A stretch of 64,000 nucleotides of DNA from Diaporthe sp. PMI_573 (Eukaryota; Ascomycota; Sordariomycetes; Diaporthales; Diaporthaceae), in assembly GCA_021399435.1 (NCBI GenBank), contig JAJTUP010000001.1, positions 1,054,001 through 1,118,000 of the forward strand. Reading direction: 5' to 3'. Of this stretch, positions 11,526 through 22,329 are shown one piece after another; the stretch's first letter is position 1, and every line of letters begins with the position of its first letter. The translations under genes and the position numbers were made by a program. The notes under the pieces were generated by a model, which saw only the letters and a list, made by a program, of their open reading frames with translations, ran no database searches and had not been told where the DNA came from.

Positions 11526-12659
11526 CTAAGCACCAACACGGATCACAACCTTCCCGAAGTGGGAACCACTGAACAAATACCGCAACGCCTCCTTTGCCTG
11601 GTCGAAATCAAACACCCGGTCTACCACTGGCCGCACCTGGTGCTTCGCATAAAAGTCACAAAGCTCCTCGAACCTGTCCTTAGGCCCGTTGATGATGCCT
11701 TTGAGGGTGACAGTCCGGGTGAGGGCAAGGACGTTGATGTTGGTCAGGTCGTCATTGGGGTCGTCCTGCTTGCCGGTCACATAGCCTATGCTGTTGATGA
11801 TGGCGCCGAAGGACGCGCACTTGAACGATTTCCTCAGCGTGCGGGCGCCGCCGACCTCGAAGATGATGTCTGCCCCGTTGCCGGACGTGAGCTCCATGAC
11901 CTTGTCGTGCCAGTCGGGAGTTGTCCGGTAGTTGATGACGTGATCTGCACCGAGCTCCTTCGCACGAGCAAGCTTCTCGTCAGAGGACGATGTGACGATG
12001 GTGGTCGCTCCGCTCGCTTTGGCGATCTGTAGCCCGGAGACACTGACGCCACCAGTGCCTTGCAGGAGCACGACTTCCCCCTTGCCGCCGGCCTGTCCCA
12101 GAGGTCGCAGGCCGTTCACCGACATCCAGGCTGTGACAGCTGCAACAGGGAGACAGCTGGCCTCCTCGTCCGTGAGATAGTCCGGCACCTTGACAAGCCC
12201 ATGCTCTGGGAAGACACGATAGTCCTGCAGGACGCCTTCTAAGGGCAACCCGAGTCCGGATCCCATCTGCTGCGCCTGGATCTGGCCGGTCAGATGGTCC
12301 TGACAGAAAGTGCCCATTACTCTATCGCCGGCCTTCCAGGACGAGACATTCGACCCGAGAGCAACCACCTCAGCGCACATGTCCGAACAGAGGACGAGTG
12401 GCTGGCTTGAGGTTGCATCGATGGCCTTATGGTGGCCGTAGAGGCCCATTGCGACTACACAATGCATCAGCCTTCGCGCATCATCTGATGATACACTATT
12501 CGGCCGGCACTCACCTTCCGTGTCGCGATAGTTCAGCGAGACAGCCCTGATACGAACGAGTACTTCGCCCGCTCCAGGCTTCGGCACCGCCTCCGAGGCC
12601 TGGAAAACCTTGTCGAGGCCATCCTGGCGCGTCTGCCACTTGCGATTCTGCGAGGCCAT
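11526..12659 (-). CDS. Zinc-type alcohol dehydrogenase-like / quinone-oxidoreductase-like MDR protein, 357 aa
   Basis: NAD(P)-dependent medium-chain dehydrogenase/reductase. Exons 12659-12515 and 12454-11526; the 60-nt intron 12455-12514 (GTGAGT...GTAG) has no in-frame stop, so the unspliced frame looks continuous. It has an N-terminal GroES-like domain (VLVRIRAVSLNYRDTE, CDMCAEVVALG, WKAGDRV) and a Rossmann domain with a nucleotide-binding loop of the GTGGVSVSGLQIAKASGA type. SIGYVTGKQDD and DFDQAKEALRYLFSGSHFGK close the fold. The arrangement matches the fungal and bacterial zinc-type ADH-like proteins of about 340-360 aa (like S. pombe SPCC1773.06c). Its substrate cannot be told. Start chosen at MASQNRKWQ, where family homology begins. 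Confidence 0.85.
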   Translation of the reverse strand: MASQNRKWQTRQDGLDKVFQASEAVPKPGAGEVLVRIRAVSLNYRDTEGECRPNSVSSDDARRLMHCVVAMGLYGHHKAIDATSSQPLVLCSDMCAEVVALGSNVSSWKAGDRVMGTFCQDHLTGQIQAQQMGSGLGLPLEGVLQDYRVFPEHGLVKVPDYLTDEEASCLPVAAVTAWMSVNGLRPLGQAGGKGEVVLLQGTGGVSVSGLQIAKASGATTIVTSSSDEKLARAKELGADHVINYRTTPDWHDKVMELTSGNGADIIFEVGGARTLRKSFKCASFGAIINSIGYVTGKQDDPNDDLTNINVLALTRTVTLKGIINGPKDRFEELCDFYAKHQVRPVVDRVFDFDQAKEALRYLFSGSHFGKVVIRVGA

Positions 12660-13499
12660 CTTGGGTACGTTGCGCTGGACGTAATGTTCGGGGGCCTTTT
12701 CCCTGTTCCAAGTTTTTGTTTCAGAGACAAGATGAATTGGTTCACACTTTGAGCACAGAATTTGGCGGGAGATTCGGCTCGAAGTCAAAACGACGACATA
12801 GTGTTACGTTGTTGCTCGCTAAGTGTGGGTTCGACTCAACACTCGGCCGCCCAATGACCGATGGATTTGTAAGTTAGGTGCATCTCCATGGCCACTTATT
12901 GGAGACAAGGAACTTGGCAGAACCAGGATGACCTCATCATAGCACCTTGGGTGGGCCCAAGCATGGCGCCGCTGCTCCGGGGCGGGCTCCGGGAAAAGTG
13001 GGGCGCAACCCCGTCTAGCTCCGTTCCGGCCGCAATTCAAGGCCGGGATTTTTGACAACTGCCGCCGCCGGTGGGGTCGGAGCTGTGAGAAATTCTGACC
13101 CAGCCAGCATTGTTACACTGGAAAGCCCCTTTCACCTCTTCTGCGAAAATTCAACCTTCTGCAACACCATCTTTCACATCTTGTCACAACATCCTCCACC
13201 TTCTGTCATGGCATCGGGCTTGAATCACAACAGAAGTTCGAACTGTGACAGGCCTTTCATCATTTGAGGAGGCTTTTTGAGGATATCTACCTCGAAAGAA
13301 TCCTCTATTCTCTTGGTTCAAAGACCAACCATCTCCTTTGTTACGGCAAGTCCCTTTCCGCCACCTGATCTATCATCAAAACAACCTCACCTCTGACGAT
13401 CCCCAGCACCAGGAGTTCTTTTCCCATTCTATCTGCAATTCTCATCCTTCTCTAACACCTTTCAACTCCAGAAGAGCAACCGCATCAATCGATGCCAAG
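12660..13499. other. Divergent intergenic region and long leader
   Basis: Shared upstream region of the reductase (leftward) and the OB-domain gene (rightward). From about 13100 the + strand is C/T-rich with many CACC/CATC runs, as in long fungal 5' leaders. No coding content is recognised. Confidence 0.5.
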
Positions 13500-14042
13500 A
13501 TGGAGGAAGAGCTGACTCCCACTCCCACTCGCGCTGCCACCCCCACTCCCACTCCCCCTTCCAATCAGCCATCCACTGTCTCGATCAACATCTCGTTCGC
13601 GCTCGAGAGAAAGCTGGTGACCCTCCGAAAGATCACGCAGATTCGTCGCCCCTGCAGTCTTCGATTCAAGTGCCTGGTGGTCGCCACAGTGTCTCCCGGT
13701 GGCTACGAGGTCGTGATCCGAAAGGGCAACTGGGACGTCGGCGACCACGTCCTCTTCTTCGAGGTGGACAGCTTCATCCCCGCGGCTTGCCTCAAGATCG
13801 GATGGTTGAACCGCCACCGCCTAACAACCTTTGATGGGGACAAGGGATACTACGTGCAGTCCCGCATGGTCGGCAAGCAGATGTCTCGGGGCTACATCAT
13901 GGCCATCAGCGACCACCCCATCGTTCTGCGGATCGTGAACATCATGAAGGAGGAGTACGGTCCGGTGGAGGGCCTTCGCGTCGCGTCCATGATGGCGTTT
14001 GAGGACGTCATGGGAGTCAAGAAGTGGGAGCCTCGCGCTTAA
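13500..14042 (+). CDS. Stand-alone OB domain of DRB0094-type RNA ligase, 180 aa
   Basis: Single exon; the ATG at 13500 is followed by a Thr/Pro repeat tail (TPTPTRAATPTPTPP). From residue 35 to the end the protein follows the N-terminal OB-fold domain of the DRB0094/Rnl5-like RNA ligase family. Shared features are RKLVTLRKITQI, then EVVIRKGNWDVGDHVLFFEVDSFIPA, then YYVQSRMVGKQMSRGYIMA, ending FEDVMGVKKWEP. In the full ligases that last motif leads into the nucleotidyltransferase domain with its KxDG lysine. Here a TAA follows two residues later, and no KxDG-containing frame is seen in the next 600 bp. The protein therefore cannot ligate by itself and may be a nucleic-acid-binding or decoy derivative, or a truncated gene. 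Family assignment is from motif recognition. Confidence 0.75.
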   Translation: MEEELTPTPTRAATPTPTPPSNQPSTVSINISFALERKLVTLRKITQIRRPCSLRFKCLVVATVSPGGYEVVIRKGNWDVGDHVLFFEVDSFIPAACLKIGWLNRHRLTTFDGDKGYYVQSRMVGKQMSRGYIMAISDHPIVLRIVNIMKEEYGPVEGLRVASMMAFEDVMGVKKWEPRA

Positions 14043-14657
14043 AGTCTCGTTGTTTCCCGAAACACTCGCCAGGGTGCCCTCAAATCAGTGGATGTTGGGG
14101 ATTGGAGGTTTGGCCAGAGGAGCTCATCTGGAAGGACGCCCGCCTCGATTGAGTATTTGGTTTTTCTTTTCCCTCTACTTCTCATTCTTCATGACCACTT
14201 TACACAGCTTGCAGGGCTTGCTGTCTCCGATTTAGTTCTCATGACCACCGGGAGCAGTCCCGAACCGCAACAAGATACCCTCCATAATTCAATTGAAGAA
14301 GCTCTCAAAGTTAATGATACATGAGCGTCCCGAAGTGAATTGGCCCACCCCCGAATGGAATTGACGGGGGCCCAGAGGGGCCCCATTTTGCTGAGTGCGA
14401 TTGGTCTGACCCAAATTCCAAGGGAGTCAAAGCTGGCAAATCCATTCACAGTTGTCACAGTGAAAGCAGTCACTCACTTGGGCTTCATCGCAGTTTTATA
14501 CTTGGCTTTCGTGCCTGGCCACTACACGCTTACAGTCAACCTATTTCAACCTTGCCGTCGGCGTTGCCACTTTGCATCACCCTCCACTCTCTCCGAACCA
14601 AGGCGTCTTGACTGATCCACACAGCATCACGCAAACAACACGAGGACGCTTGGGAAG
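14043..14657. other. Intergenic, promoter of the MYND gene
   Basis: 615 bp. No recognisable coding frame; in particular no continuation of the RNA-ligase fold. Confidence 0.5.
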
Positions 14658-16700
14658 ATGGACACGCGATCAGTGATGCGAAGTCGTCGCAGGAGTACGA
14701 GATTGACAGGCCAATCCCCAGAGGAGGACCGCCCCAATCAGCCAACGACAGGGAAGAAACGCGACTCTCGTCGCGACACGTCTGCCAGTTCAAGCAGCAA
14801 CGCATCTCGTAAGTTAAGCTGCCCACCGGCGGATCCAAACTCGAAGGACACGTTGTTGATCCACAACCCCGTTCCAGAAAGTCAAGACGCCAACACGACC
14901 AAAGCACCGGCGAAAGACGAGGACAGCGGCATCGTGCTCCCACTCTTTCCCAATCTCTCCTCTAAAGAAAAAGCCCCCGACGTTCCTAGAGCTGAGACTG
15001 AGCCCGCCGCCGCCCCTCCCCAGCAGCCGCTGGAAACTTCCCAAAACAAAGCTGTTGAAGACCATGTGAGCAACAAATGGGTCAAGACAGCGAGGGGCTC
15101 CATCCGGCTTGCCAGCGACTCTCCAGCGGGGCCTTCGACGACCGATGCAGACAAGAACTTGGGCGAGGTTCACCAGGGACACAATACCGCATCCCCGATG
15201 GCTACACGACGGAGCAGGAGGCTGACATGTATGCTGCCTGATGTGAGAGTCGAATCAATCGAAGTCGAGCCGTTGCATTCTGTACGACTCATGGCGATCA
15301 AGGCCGAAGCTTCCGCGACCGTTGCTACCGGCTCTGGTAAACACCAAGAGGTGGTGACGGGCTTGGAAGGCGTTTCCACCAACGCAACAACCGAGCAAGA
15401 TCCGTCCGCCCACCCAACGCACCATGACGAGCCTCCCGTTCACGATGGCAACTCCGACCGGCTCGACCAGGAACGCGAGCCTCTCGAGAAAGCTTCCCCA
15501 ATCCCCGAGTTTCTAGCTGACATCGAGAGGATCATCCAGTCCAGTCCCTTGGCTGACCCAAACCAGGCGAATGATGGCACCAAAGGCGCAACGGTTTCAA
15601 CACCAACCCAAGCCTTCAAGAAGCGAGCACCTGCCATCATGCCCACCAATTCCCGAATTCTTCGTAGCTCCGCGCGGTCGATCAAGAATAGCGGCCAAAT
15701 TGGGGAGGCCTTGGGTTTTGAGCGGACAGAGTCGGGCTCCCCACAATTCGACGGCGCTTTTGATGACAGTATCCGGGCACCAAGGAAGAAAAAGGCACAA
15801 GTCGAACATGGCACGGCCAAAACATCCAAGCCCAGCGAGCCCCGCGGAACCAAGCGAAATGCACAAGAGCTATCGGAGGCTGAGGGAAGTGCTCCTTCCC
15901 CAGGTACTCGGCAGCGTCGGAACCCGGGCAGCGGCGGGTCAAAGCTCGAGGTCGACCTCAGCTCATCCAACCCGATCGAGGCGGCCACCTCTCGAGACGC
16001 CTTCGCGGTGGACGATCCCAATGTCGAAATGGCACTCGAAATCAGCGAGTTCGCCAGAAGAAGCGACGAGCCTGCGAACACCGTCATGCTCAACCAGATG
16101 ATCAGCGCGAACCCCGAGAGAGCGGGCAGCGACAACGGATCCACAGGGGCGTGGGACGGCTCCCAGCGTTCGAGCCCCGAGAGAGCGGCCAGCGACAAGG
16201 ATTCCACACGAGCACGCGATTTCTCCCGGGAGGCGAGCCCTGTCCGGAGCCTCGAGGGAAACGCACACAACTGCGCCGACTGCGGCAGGGTGCCCGAGCG
16301 GTACCTCGTCTGCGCCAAGTGCCTGGAGGCGATCTACTGCGGCAGGTACTGCCAGCTCTGGGACTGGCCTTTGCACAAGACCAACTGCCACGCGTCGGAG
16401 GAGGCGGTGCAGTCCGAGGTCGAGGTTCAGGAGGCGTACCTGGGAGACATGTGGGCGGCTGCGCTCAGGATGCTGGAGGAGGAGAACATGGCTGGTGGGA
16501 CGGTCGAGTCGGTGCTGCTGGGCGAGGCTGTCCGGCACACGCCTGCTCGTCCGGCGTTCATGGGACGGGGGAGGCCTCGTGGTCTTGTCGGGTTTGACGT
16601 CGAGTTCTCCCAGTTAACGCTACAGGATTCGCAGTCCGTGGGTAGGACGCGAGCGATGTCGATCCGGGTGGCACAGGCTGCGCAGGGAAGCGATGAGTAA
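14658..16700 (+). CDS. MYND-type zinc finger protein, 680 aa
   Basis: Single open frame from ATG 14658. Residues 1 to about 530 are Ser/Pro/Glu-rich and disordered, with basic patches (SRRRSTRLTGQ, TRRSRRLT) that could act in nuclear localisation. Just before the finger is a short repeat, in which NPERAGSDNGSTGAWDGSQ and SPERAASDKDSTRARDFSR follow each other. The MYND finger spans residues 539-577 (CADCG...CAKC...CGRYC...HKTNC), which has the C-x2-C, C-x2-C, C-x3-C and H-x3-C order of the family. A Glu-rich helix and a Gly/Arg tail follow. MYND fingers bind proline-rich partners, so a protein-protein role in the nucleus is likely, but the pathway is unknown. A GTAAGT at 14810 could be a donor but needs no splice. 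Confidence 0.8.
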   Translation: MDTRSVMRSRRRSTRLTGQSPEEDRPNQPTTGKKRDSRRDTSASSSSNASRKLSCPPADPNSKDTLLIHNPVPESQDANTTKAPAKDEDSGIVLPLFPNLSSKEKAPDVPRAETEPAAAPPQQPLETSQNKAVEDHVSNKWVKTARGSIRLASDSPAGPSTTDADKNLGEVHQGHNTASPMATRRSRRLTCMLPDVRVESIEVEPLHSVRLMAIKAEASATVATGSGKHQEVVTGLEGVSTNATTEQDPSAHPTHHDEPPVHDGNSDRLDQEREPLEKASPIPEFLADIERIIQSSPLADPNQANDGTKGATVSTPTQAFKKRAPAIMPTNSRILRSSARSIKNSGQIGEALGFERTESGSPQFDGAFDDSIRAPRKKKAQVEHGTAKTSKPSEPRGTKRNAQELSEAEGSAPSPGTRQRRNPGSGGSKLEVDLSSSNPIEAATSRDAFAVDDPNVEMALEISEFARRSDEPANTVMLNQMISANPERAGSDNGSTGAWDGSQRSSPERAASDKDSTRARDFSREASPVRSLEGNAHNCADCGRVPERYLVCAKCLEAIYCGRYCQLWDWPLHKTNCHASEEAVQSEVEVQEAYLGDMWAAALRMLEEENMAGGTVESVLLGEAVRHTPARPAFMGRGRPRGLVGFDVEFSQLTLQDSQSVGRTRAMSIRVAQAAQGSDE

Positions 16701-18007
16701 TCCAGCTTTCAGCCAGGTGAAATGGGAGGGAGAGATGAGAAGGCCGCTGTTCAAAAACGTGTACATGTTTTGGAATGGGTGTTGTTAGGATAGGAAGTGC
16801 ACGCCAGGCTTGAGTGTGGCTTTTCATCACTGATGCGGTCTTGCAGAGGGCGAGGCAGGGCGAGAGACGAATGGCATCAAATGGCCTTCAATGTAAAGTC
16901 AAATAGATACAACCAGAACTTCTTTACCCCACTTTCGTGTTCATTGCTGAAGACTTTCATCCGGCCGGGCCTGCAGGGTGATATCACGGTCCGTTGGGAC
17001 GGTGGCATGAATTGGTCCGCGTCCTCTGTTGATCGCGACTTCCTGATGTACTCAGTTACATCAGCTAGTCCGACATGTCGTAATCGCCCTTCAAGTTGAG
17101 CTTGGAAAATCTCAAGACTTCCACACTTCAAAATGTCCGTCATGGAACGGCTGGTACTTGAAAGTGTGTCTTTATTGACAAAATCTTGTGCTAGAACGGG
17201 TATCTCGCCTGATGCGGGTCCTTCACTCCACTTCAATCCACTCTATCTCTCTTTGCCAGGTGCTCTCCTTTTCCTGTCACAGAAGGCTTCCCATTGTCCA
17301 GTGCGGTACGAACCAGCTCGAGACCGCCCCGACACATTGCATTCCATCGTGGAGATGGCGCTGCCCACGCCATCTCGAGCATTGCCTGTCATCCACGACA
17401 AAGTCCACTCCCAGCCAAGGCCGGCCTTTCTGGCTGCCTTGGCCGTCGCGCTCCAACTATTGGGAAACATTGACAGAAGCAGGATTCATCATTCTCCTGT
17501 GAAGGTGCCATTGCACAGGTTCCCGATCCTGTGCCAGCGACACACATGGCGGCTGTGGCCTATCTTCCCATCACGAAGCTGGGGCCCGATAATAAAAACG
17601 CCCCTTTCCACTTGAATACACGAAGACCAAACCTATGCGTCTATCAGATCACCCGTCTACAGCGTTGTGACTGCCTCGAAAACAAGATGTCCACCCTGGT
17701 TGCGCATGGCAACACATGCTCCACCTCCGGTGCACTGCGTCATCGACCAAATCTTGGGGATCCACAGTGGAGGTACACCGGGGCAGCATGGCGAAGCTTG
17801 AATCGACGACATCCCCATCTATGTAGGAAAGATACCGGAACACAGCAGCCTAGCAAACAGCCACGAGGTCAACGGCACGTTATTGTCTGCCGCCACTGTT
17901 GCTGGGCAAGCTGCTCGTCCTCTTCAAACGCCGTGAGCTCCGAAACCGAGGCCAAACCCGAATCCTGTGTATAGTGATGCAGAATAAAATCAGAGAACGA
18001 GGCACGA
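16701..18007. other. Convergent intergenic region
   Basis: 3' flanks of the MYND gene (+) and the GT32 gene (-). Open frames around 17133-17615 and 17531-17974 have no recognisable motif, and no sensible splice pairs were found. Considered non-coding, with some doubt. Confidence 0.4.
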
Positions 18008-19432
18008 TCACTCTGGTTGCTCAGCCTCCGCCTCTGTCTCGGGCTCGGGCTTTGCTGGTGGCGGAGGTGGCGGCTGGAGGAGCTGCTGCTGCTGCTGCCC
18101 AAGGTGCAGAGGCTGCTGGAGCGCCTCTTGCTGCTGCGCGATCCTCGCGAGGAACTGCTCTTGCTGCGCTGTCGTGGCCTTTCGTTCGGCCTCTTTCTCT
18201 TCAGCCAGCGTCCTTTGCTCCTCCGGGGTCATGAGTGCGAAAGCAGCTGTGTCTGCATCCCACTGCGTCACGCAGTTGGGCTCCCAGTTGCAGTGCTCCA
18301 CAGGGCCATAGACGGGATGGGTGAACCGGGGGTGACGACTCGGCCAGTTGCTCGCGTGATAGTGGTGCTTCACCAGGGCGCCCCGCGCGTTGTGATTGCC
18401 ACTGTCACTGTGCCCCTGTCCAGCTGCGAAGGCCTCGACATCCAGGACGAGGACCCTCGACACAATCTTCGACTCATCCAGGTCGTGGAACACATCCCAC
18501 GTGATCTCGGGAGTGTCTTTGGCGCGGTTGACGTTCATCTCCTCAAGGATTGCGGCAGTGAAAGCTGAAGGTCCGGTTCCGGAGATAACTTGGTCAAAGT
18601 CCATGACTACCTCTGAGATTGCTACGTTTTGCTTTCTGGCAAGGTCGGCCAGCCAAGACATGATGTTCTCAATTAGACGCATCATGACTGGGAGCCTGGG
18701 CCGCGCCATGAACGTCCACTGGCAGAACGACTGGGACTTCTTCCCGAGGATGGGGTGGTCTTTGAACTCCGGCTGGTCGATCTCGATGCCGATCACCATG
18801 TCGATATCCCCCTCCGCATACCTGTGGTCTGGGATGAACCTCGAGACCGGCTTGAGTGCCTCGACATCAATGTCCGCATACACGCCGCCTTCGGCGTACA
18901 TGACCATGTATCGCAGCAAGTCTGCCTTGATGATCGTGGCGTTGATGTTGCGATACAGGTCGACAATATCTGGACGGTCGAAGCCTCCGGGTCCGAAATG
19001 TTGCTCGACATATCCAACGTCGTTGCTGTCGGTGAGGACCTCGTATCTGAAGTCTGGGTTCCTCTGCAACCACGTCCGCGCAGTGTTGCTGTCGCGCTGC
19101 TCAAAATGCAGTGGGTCCACCTTCCACGATTGCCATATCTTCTTTGGGAAGCCAACGCCCGTTGGGATCACTGGCGCGGTAGCGGTCGAGCCTTGCTTTG
19201 CTTTCGTTCCGCCACGCCTGAAGACCTGACTGTTTCCTTTGGGTATCGACACCGTGAACAGGTCGGCGTTGAGAATGAGGAGGAAGACGAGAACGCAAGT
19301 CAGGTAGATGGGTATGCATCTTCTCATCTGCGTAGGAACACGGTTCCTGAACTTGCTTGAGAAGCTCGGAGTCGTGGGCGACCATGTCCCTAAGGACGAC
19401 CGCGGTGATGCTGAAGAAGCTGGGGAGTGCAT
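18008..19432 (-). CDS. GT32 (Och1/Hoc1-like) mannosyltransferase, type II membrane protein, 474 aa
   Basis: Golgi glycosyltransferase of the OCH1 family, adding alpha-1,6-mannose from GDP-mannose to N-glycans in the characterised members. The start is the ATG at 19432; the frame extends upstream only from a GTG. A cytoplasmic tail of about 35 residues is followed by one membrane anchor (IPIYLTCVLVFLLILNADLF). The catalytic domain opens with FPKKIWQSWKVDPL, continues with KADLLRYMVMYAEGGVY and carries the DXD motif (D-I-D, residues 187-189) that binds the metal-nucleotide sugar. Later family blocks are FCQWTFMARPRLPVM and GPSAFTAAI, then the HHYHASNW region. The last 80 residues are a Gln/Pro/Glu-rich tail not typical of the family. 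It faces the acyltransferase gene divergently across 2.9 kb. Confidence 0.85.
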   Translation of the reverse strand: MHSPASSASPRSSLGTWSPTTPSFSSKFRNRVPTQMRRCIPIYLTCVLVFLLILNADLFTVSIPKGNSQVFRRGGTKAKQGSTATAPVIPTGVGFPKKIWQSWKVDPLHFEQRDSNTARTWLQRNPDFRYEVLTDSNDVGYVEQHFGPGGFDRPDIVDLYRNINATIIKADLLRYMVMYAEGGVYADIDVEALKPVSRFIPDHRYAEGDIDMVIGIEIDQPEFKDHPILGKKSQSFCQWTFMARPRLPVMMRLIENIMSWLADLARKQNVAISEVVMDFDQVISGTGPSAFTAAILEEMNVNRAKDTPEITWDVFHDLDESKIVSRVLVLDVEAFAAGQGHSDSGNHNARGALVKHHYHASNWPSRHPRFTHPVYGPVEHCNWEPNCVTQWDADTAAFALMTPEEQRTLAEEKEAERKATTAQQEQFLARIAQQQEALQQPLHLGQQQQQLLQPPPPPPAKPEPETEAEAEQPE

Positions 19433-22329
19433 CGTGAAGGCGTGCCGGGCTGGTGGCTCTCTCTTGGGTGAAGCGTCGATGTTCACGAGCCACCTTATTG
19501 TTCAGCCATGTATGAAGATCAACGACTCTCACTTATTGTCTGGTTGTCCCAGTATTGGCAAGAAGTGTGTTTGGGAACAGCAGAAAACTAGGCAGTACCC
19601 GAAATGTCAAGCGCGAGAGCGTTGAGAATTGGGATGACCGGCGTACAAGAGGGCCAGAAGATGGGAAGATTGGAAGATGGAGACAAGGATCACAGGGGAA
19701 CAGCCTGGACTATCTGGTACCCAAGGTACAGTACAAGAGTCCAAGGCAAAATGACTTCCGGGATTGTTTGAGGGTGATGGAGGGTACTACCCCAGGATCC
19801 CGGGTGCAGGTGGCCGGCATGGCCCCCCTTCCAGCTGTAAGTAAGCCTCATCCCATGTCTGCGCTAACTCGCCCAATATCTGGCACACTGCTTCGAGGCG
19901 CCGGATTGACCCTTGAAGCTTGAGTTATGAACGCAAACTCGTCGGATCATCACCCAATGCGGTGTGATGCCGGAAGAACTCGCCAGGCCCACTCTGACGC
20001 ATGGGCGAAGTGCGTAACCAAGTGTCCGAGGCCACAGGCCATCAAGGAACGGCGGTCACCCACCTCCCGCCGCTTGCAACGTTGTCGGGGATCTACTTCA
20101 CGTGCAGGACTACCACGATATGATATCGATTTGTTTTCCCCCAACGCATGGGAGAGAGCCCTTAATTTGGCAGGGTGACCGGGGCTAGGCGGGGATGGCT
20201 GGGCGGAAAGACGACATCTGATCGGTGAGCAATGACGATGGTTCGCGCAGGATCCTGGGATACAGCGTTACCGTGGGTGTTGGTGAGCGGGGTGTGCATC
20301 CGGATTGACTCTGGCGGGATGGAGGGGCAGAGATCAAAGCCGTCGTGGTGGTATCGCGCTGACTAGTAACGCCGTGCAACCGTCGTACAGCGTACCCTCG
20401 CACCAACTCCCCAGTCTGGCAATCTTCACCCTCTTCCGACACCTTACTCGTCGAGACGTCTCGTCGACTGCACTGCCATCGCAAGACCGTTGCCTTGGCC
20501 TGCACGACTGGCATGCCCGGGCCTCGAAATCACAGGCAGCTCGCCTGCACCAGATCTCTTGGGTCGTCTCCCGAACACCTCGGCGAGACACATGATTTGA
20601 TCATCGCAGTTTCCCGGACTAGACGATACACGAGATGTCGTCGGGGTGGCTGAAGGGCCTAATGCACGATTCAGCCAGTATCTAACTAAATTTTGTGCGA
20701 GGGGACTAATCTCACAGTAGGCCAGGGCGGCTGGGCGGCTGGGTCAAGTCGCTGTCGTTAGTCTTTCCCAAGCATGCTTGTTTCTCTACTGTAGGAGGAT
20801 AATCAGCTAACCCGCCAGAACTTAGTGCCGGGGCGGCACCCGCAAAGAGGAAACCCATTGGTGATCTTCCCGGCTCCGACCGTTATGCAGCTCCTAATTG
20901 GGCGGACATGAGCTCGACCGGGCCCGCAGGCGAGGATTGGTTCTCGCCTGACCATCATCAGGGCCAGATCGAAGGGCCTTGGCAGCCTTGACAGGCAACC
21001 GCAGCGCCGGACGTTGTTGCTAAACAAGCGTGACAGAAGCGAATCCTTGCCGCGCCTGTTTAGTGGACCCCTTGCAGCTCACGCTATCTGCCCCCATCTT
21101 GGGGGCAATGGAAACGTCCAATCGCAAGGCCAAGCTCACCTCGCGTTTGGTGATTGTGTCTCTCGGGCGCCGCGGTATTACACATCTGGAACGCATGTGC
21201 ATCTTCCAATCGCAATTGGACGCCCCAGGGCCATTCGTCTTTCACATCATGTTCAGCTGCGCACAGAGAGTGCCCATTAAGGCCCCAGAACTACGATGTT
21301 ACGACTGTGTGGTCAAAAGTCCCCCGAGAAAGCCCGACTGGCCGCCGAGCAGTTGCCTCTGTCCTCACGACAGCGCCCAAGAAAATTAGGCGTCGTGCAT
21401 GTGATAATTCTCGTATCTGAGGAGGGTGTGCTGCCCTATTCACACTACGGGCTAAAGGATGTCCAGCAACAGAGTGATCAGATTGCTCAAGATACCACTG
21501 CCATCATATTATCGTCTCACGTCACTGCCAATATAGGAGGAGACTGCCGATATTGGGCATTCCAGCCACCTGCGCTGGCTCAAGACGTCATGCTCGTCAC
21601 ATTGAAACTCAGTTGAATGCCATTGTTCAATTGGCACGTGGCAATCACTGAGCGTTACTGTTCAGAACGTGCGCTATTTTGTGTCTGGAAGCCGTTGGGG
21701 CTTCTCCGCGCGAACCGCTCTCGAGTCTCCGCCACCCTCGACTTCTATTTTTCTTTCCTCTTCCACTACCTCATTCTAGTCCGCGGGATCCCCCGCACAC
21801 CCACAGGAGCTGGATTGACGCGCCATCCTGTACCTTGCTTCGCGCACGGAATAGCGTGAATTGATCTGCAAGGTGCCCAGGCTGCCAGGTCTGCCACCCT
21901 ACATGACCTCGCGGGTTGACAAGGTGGTGTCCTCCCCCGCAACCGTCCCCCGCTTGCAATCCTTCGTGCCTGTCACTCTCATTCATTCGACCTCGGAACC
22001 TGGGTTGATCAGCTTTATACTGGCCGATCCCAAAGCAGCTCTTGGCTTGTGAAAGTCATTTCGAACTGTGCGCTGAATCCACACTGCTTGAACCCAATCT
22101 CCGAGAAGCCAGGGGTTTTGGTGTCACGATTTCTGGGAATCTGCGAAACCCAAGCACCTGCGCAGAAACGAGTACAGCCACGCGCTGCCCGGTAGATCAA
22201 ACGCCAACGCCTTGGGTCTGGAATTGCTCCTACACCATCGGAGTGGCTTATGCCAAACATCGCTCCACACAAATCGCGTCGAAACGTTCAGTTTAGTCCG
22301 CCGAAGTTTCGCAGTAGCCTGCAGCCTTC
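19433..22329. other. Long divergent intergenic region
   Basis: 2.9 kb between the GT32 gene (leftward) and the acyltransferase gene (rightward). Many short overlapping frames on both strands (around 20185-20595 and 21014-21616), but none with a recognisable domain or coherent splicing. It probably holds both promoters and long leaders. A small unrecognised gene cannot be excluded. Confidence 0.4.

Noticed and set aside
12820..12850. tRNA-like B box (GGGTTCGACTC)
   Set aside because: No matching T-stem complement, acceptor stem or A box could be found around it.
17133..17974. Possible + strand gene between the MYND and GT32 genes
   Set aside because: Two overlapping frames in different phases with no recognisable motifs and no coherent introns.
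20185..21616. Several 80-110 aa frames in the long divergent intergenic region
   Set aside because: Overlapping on both strands, Arg/Ser-rich shadow-like compositions, no domains or splice logic.
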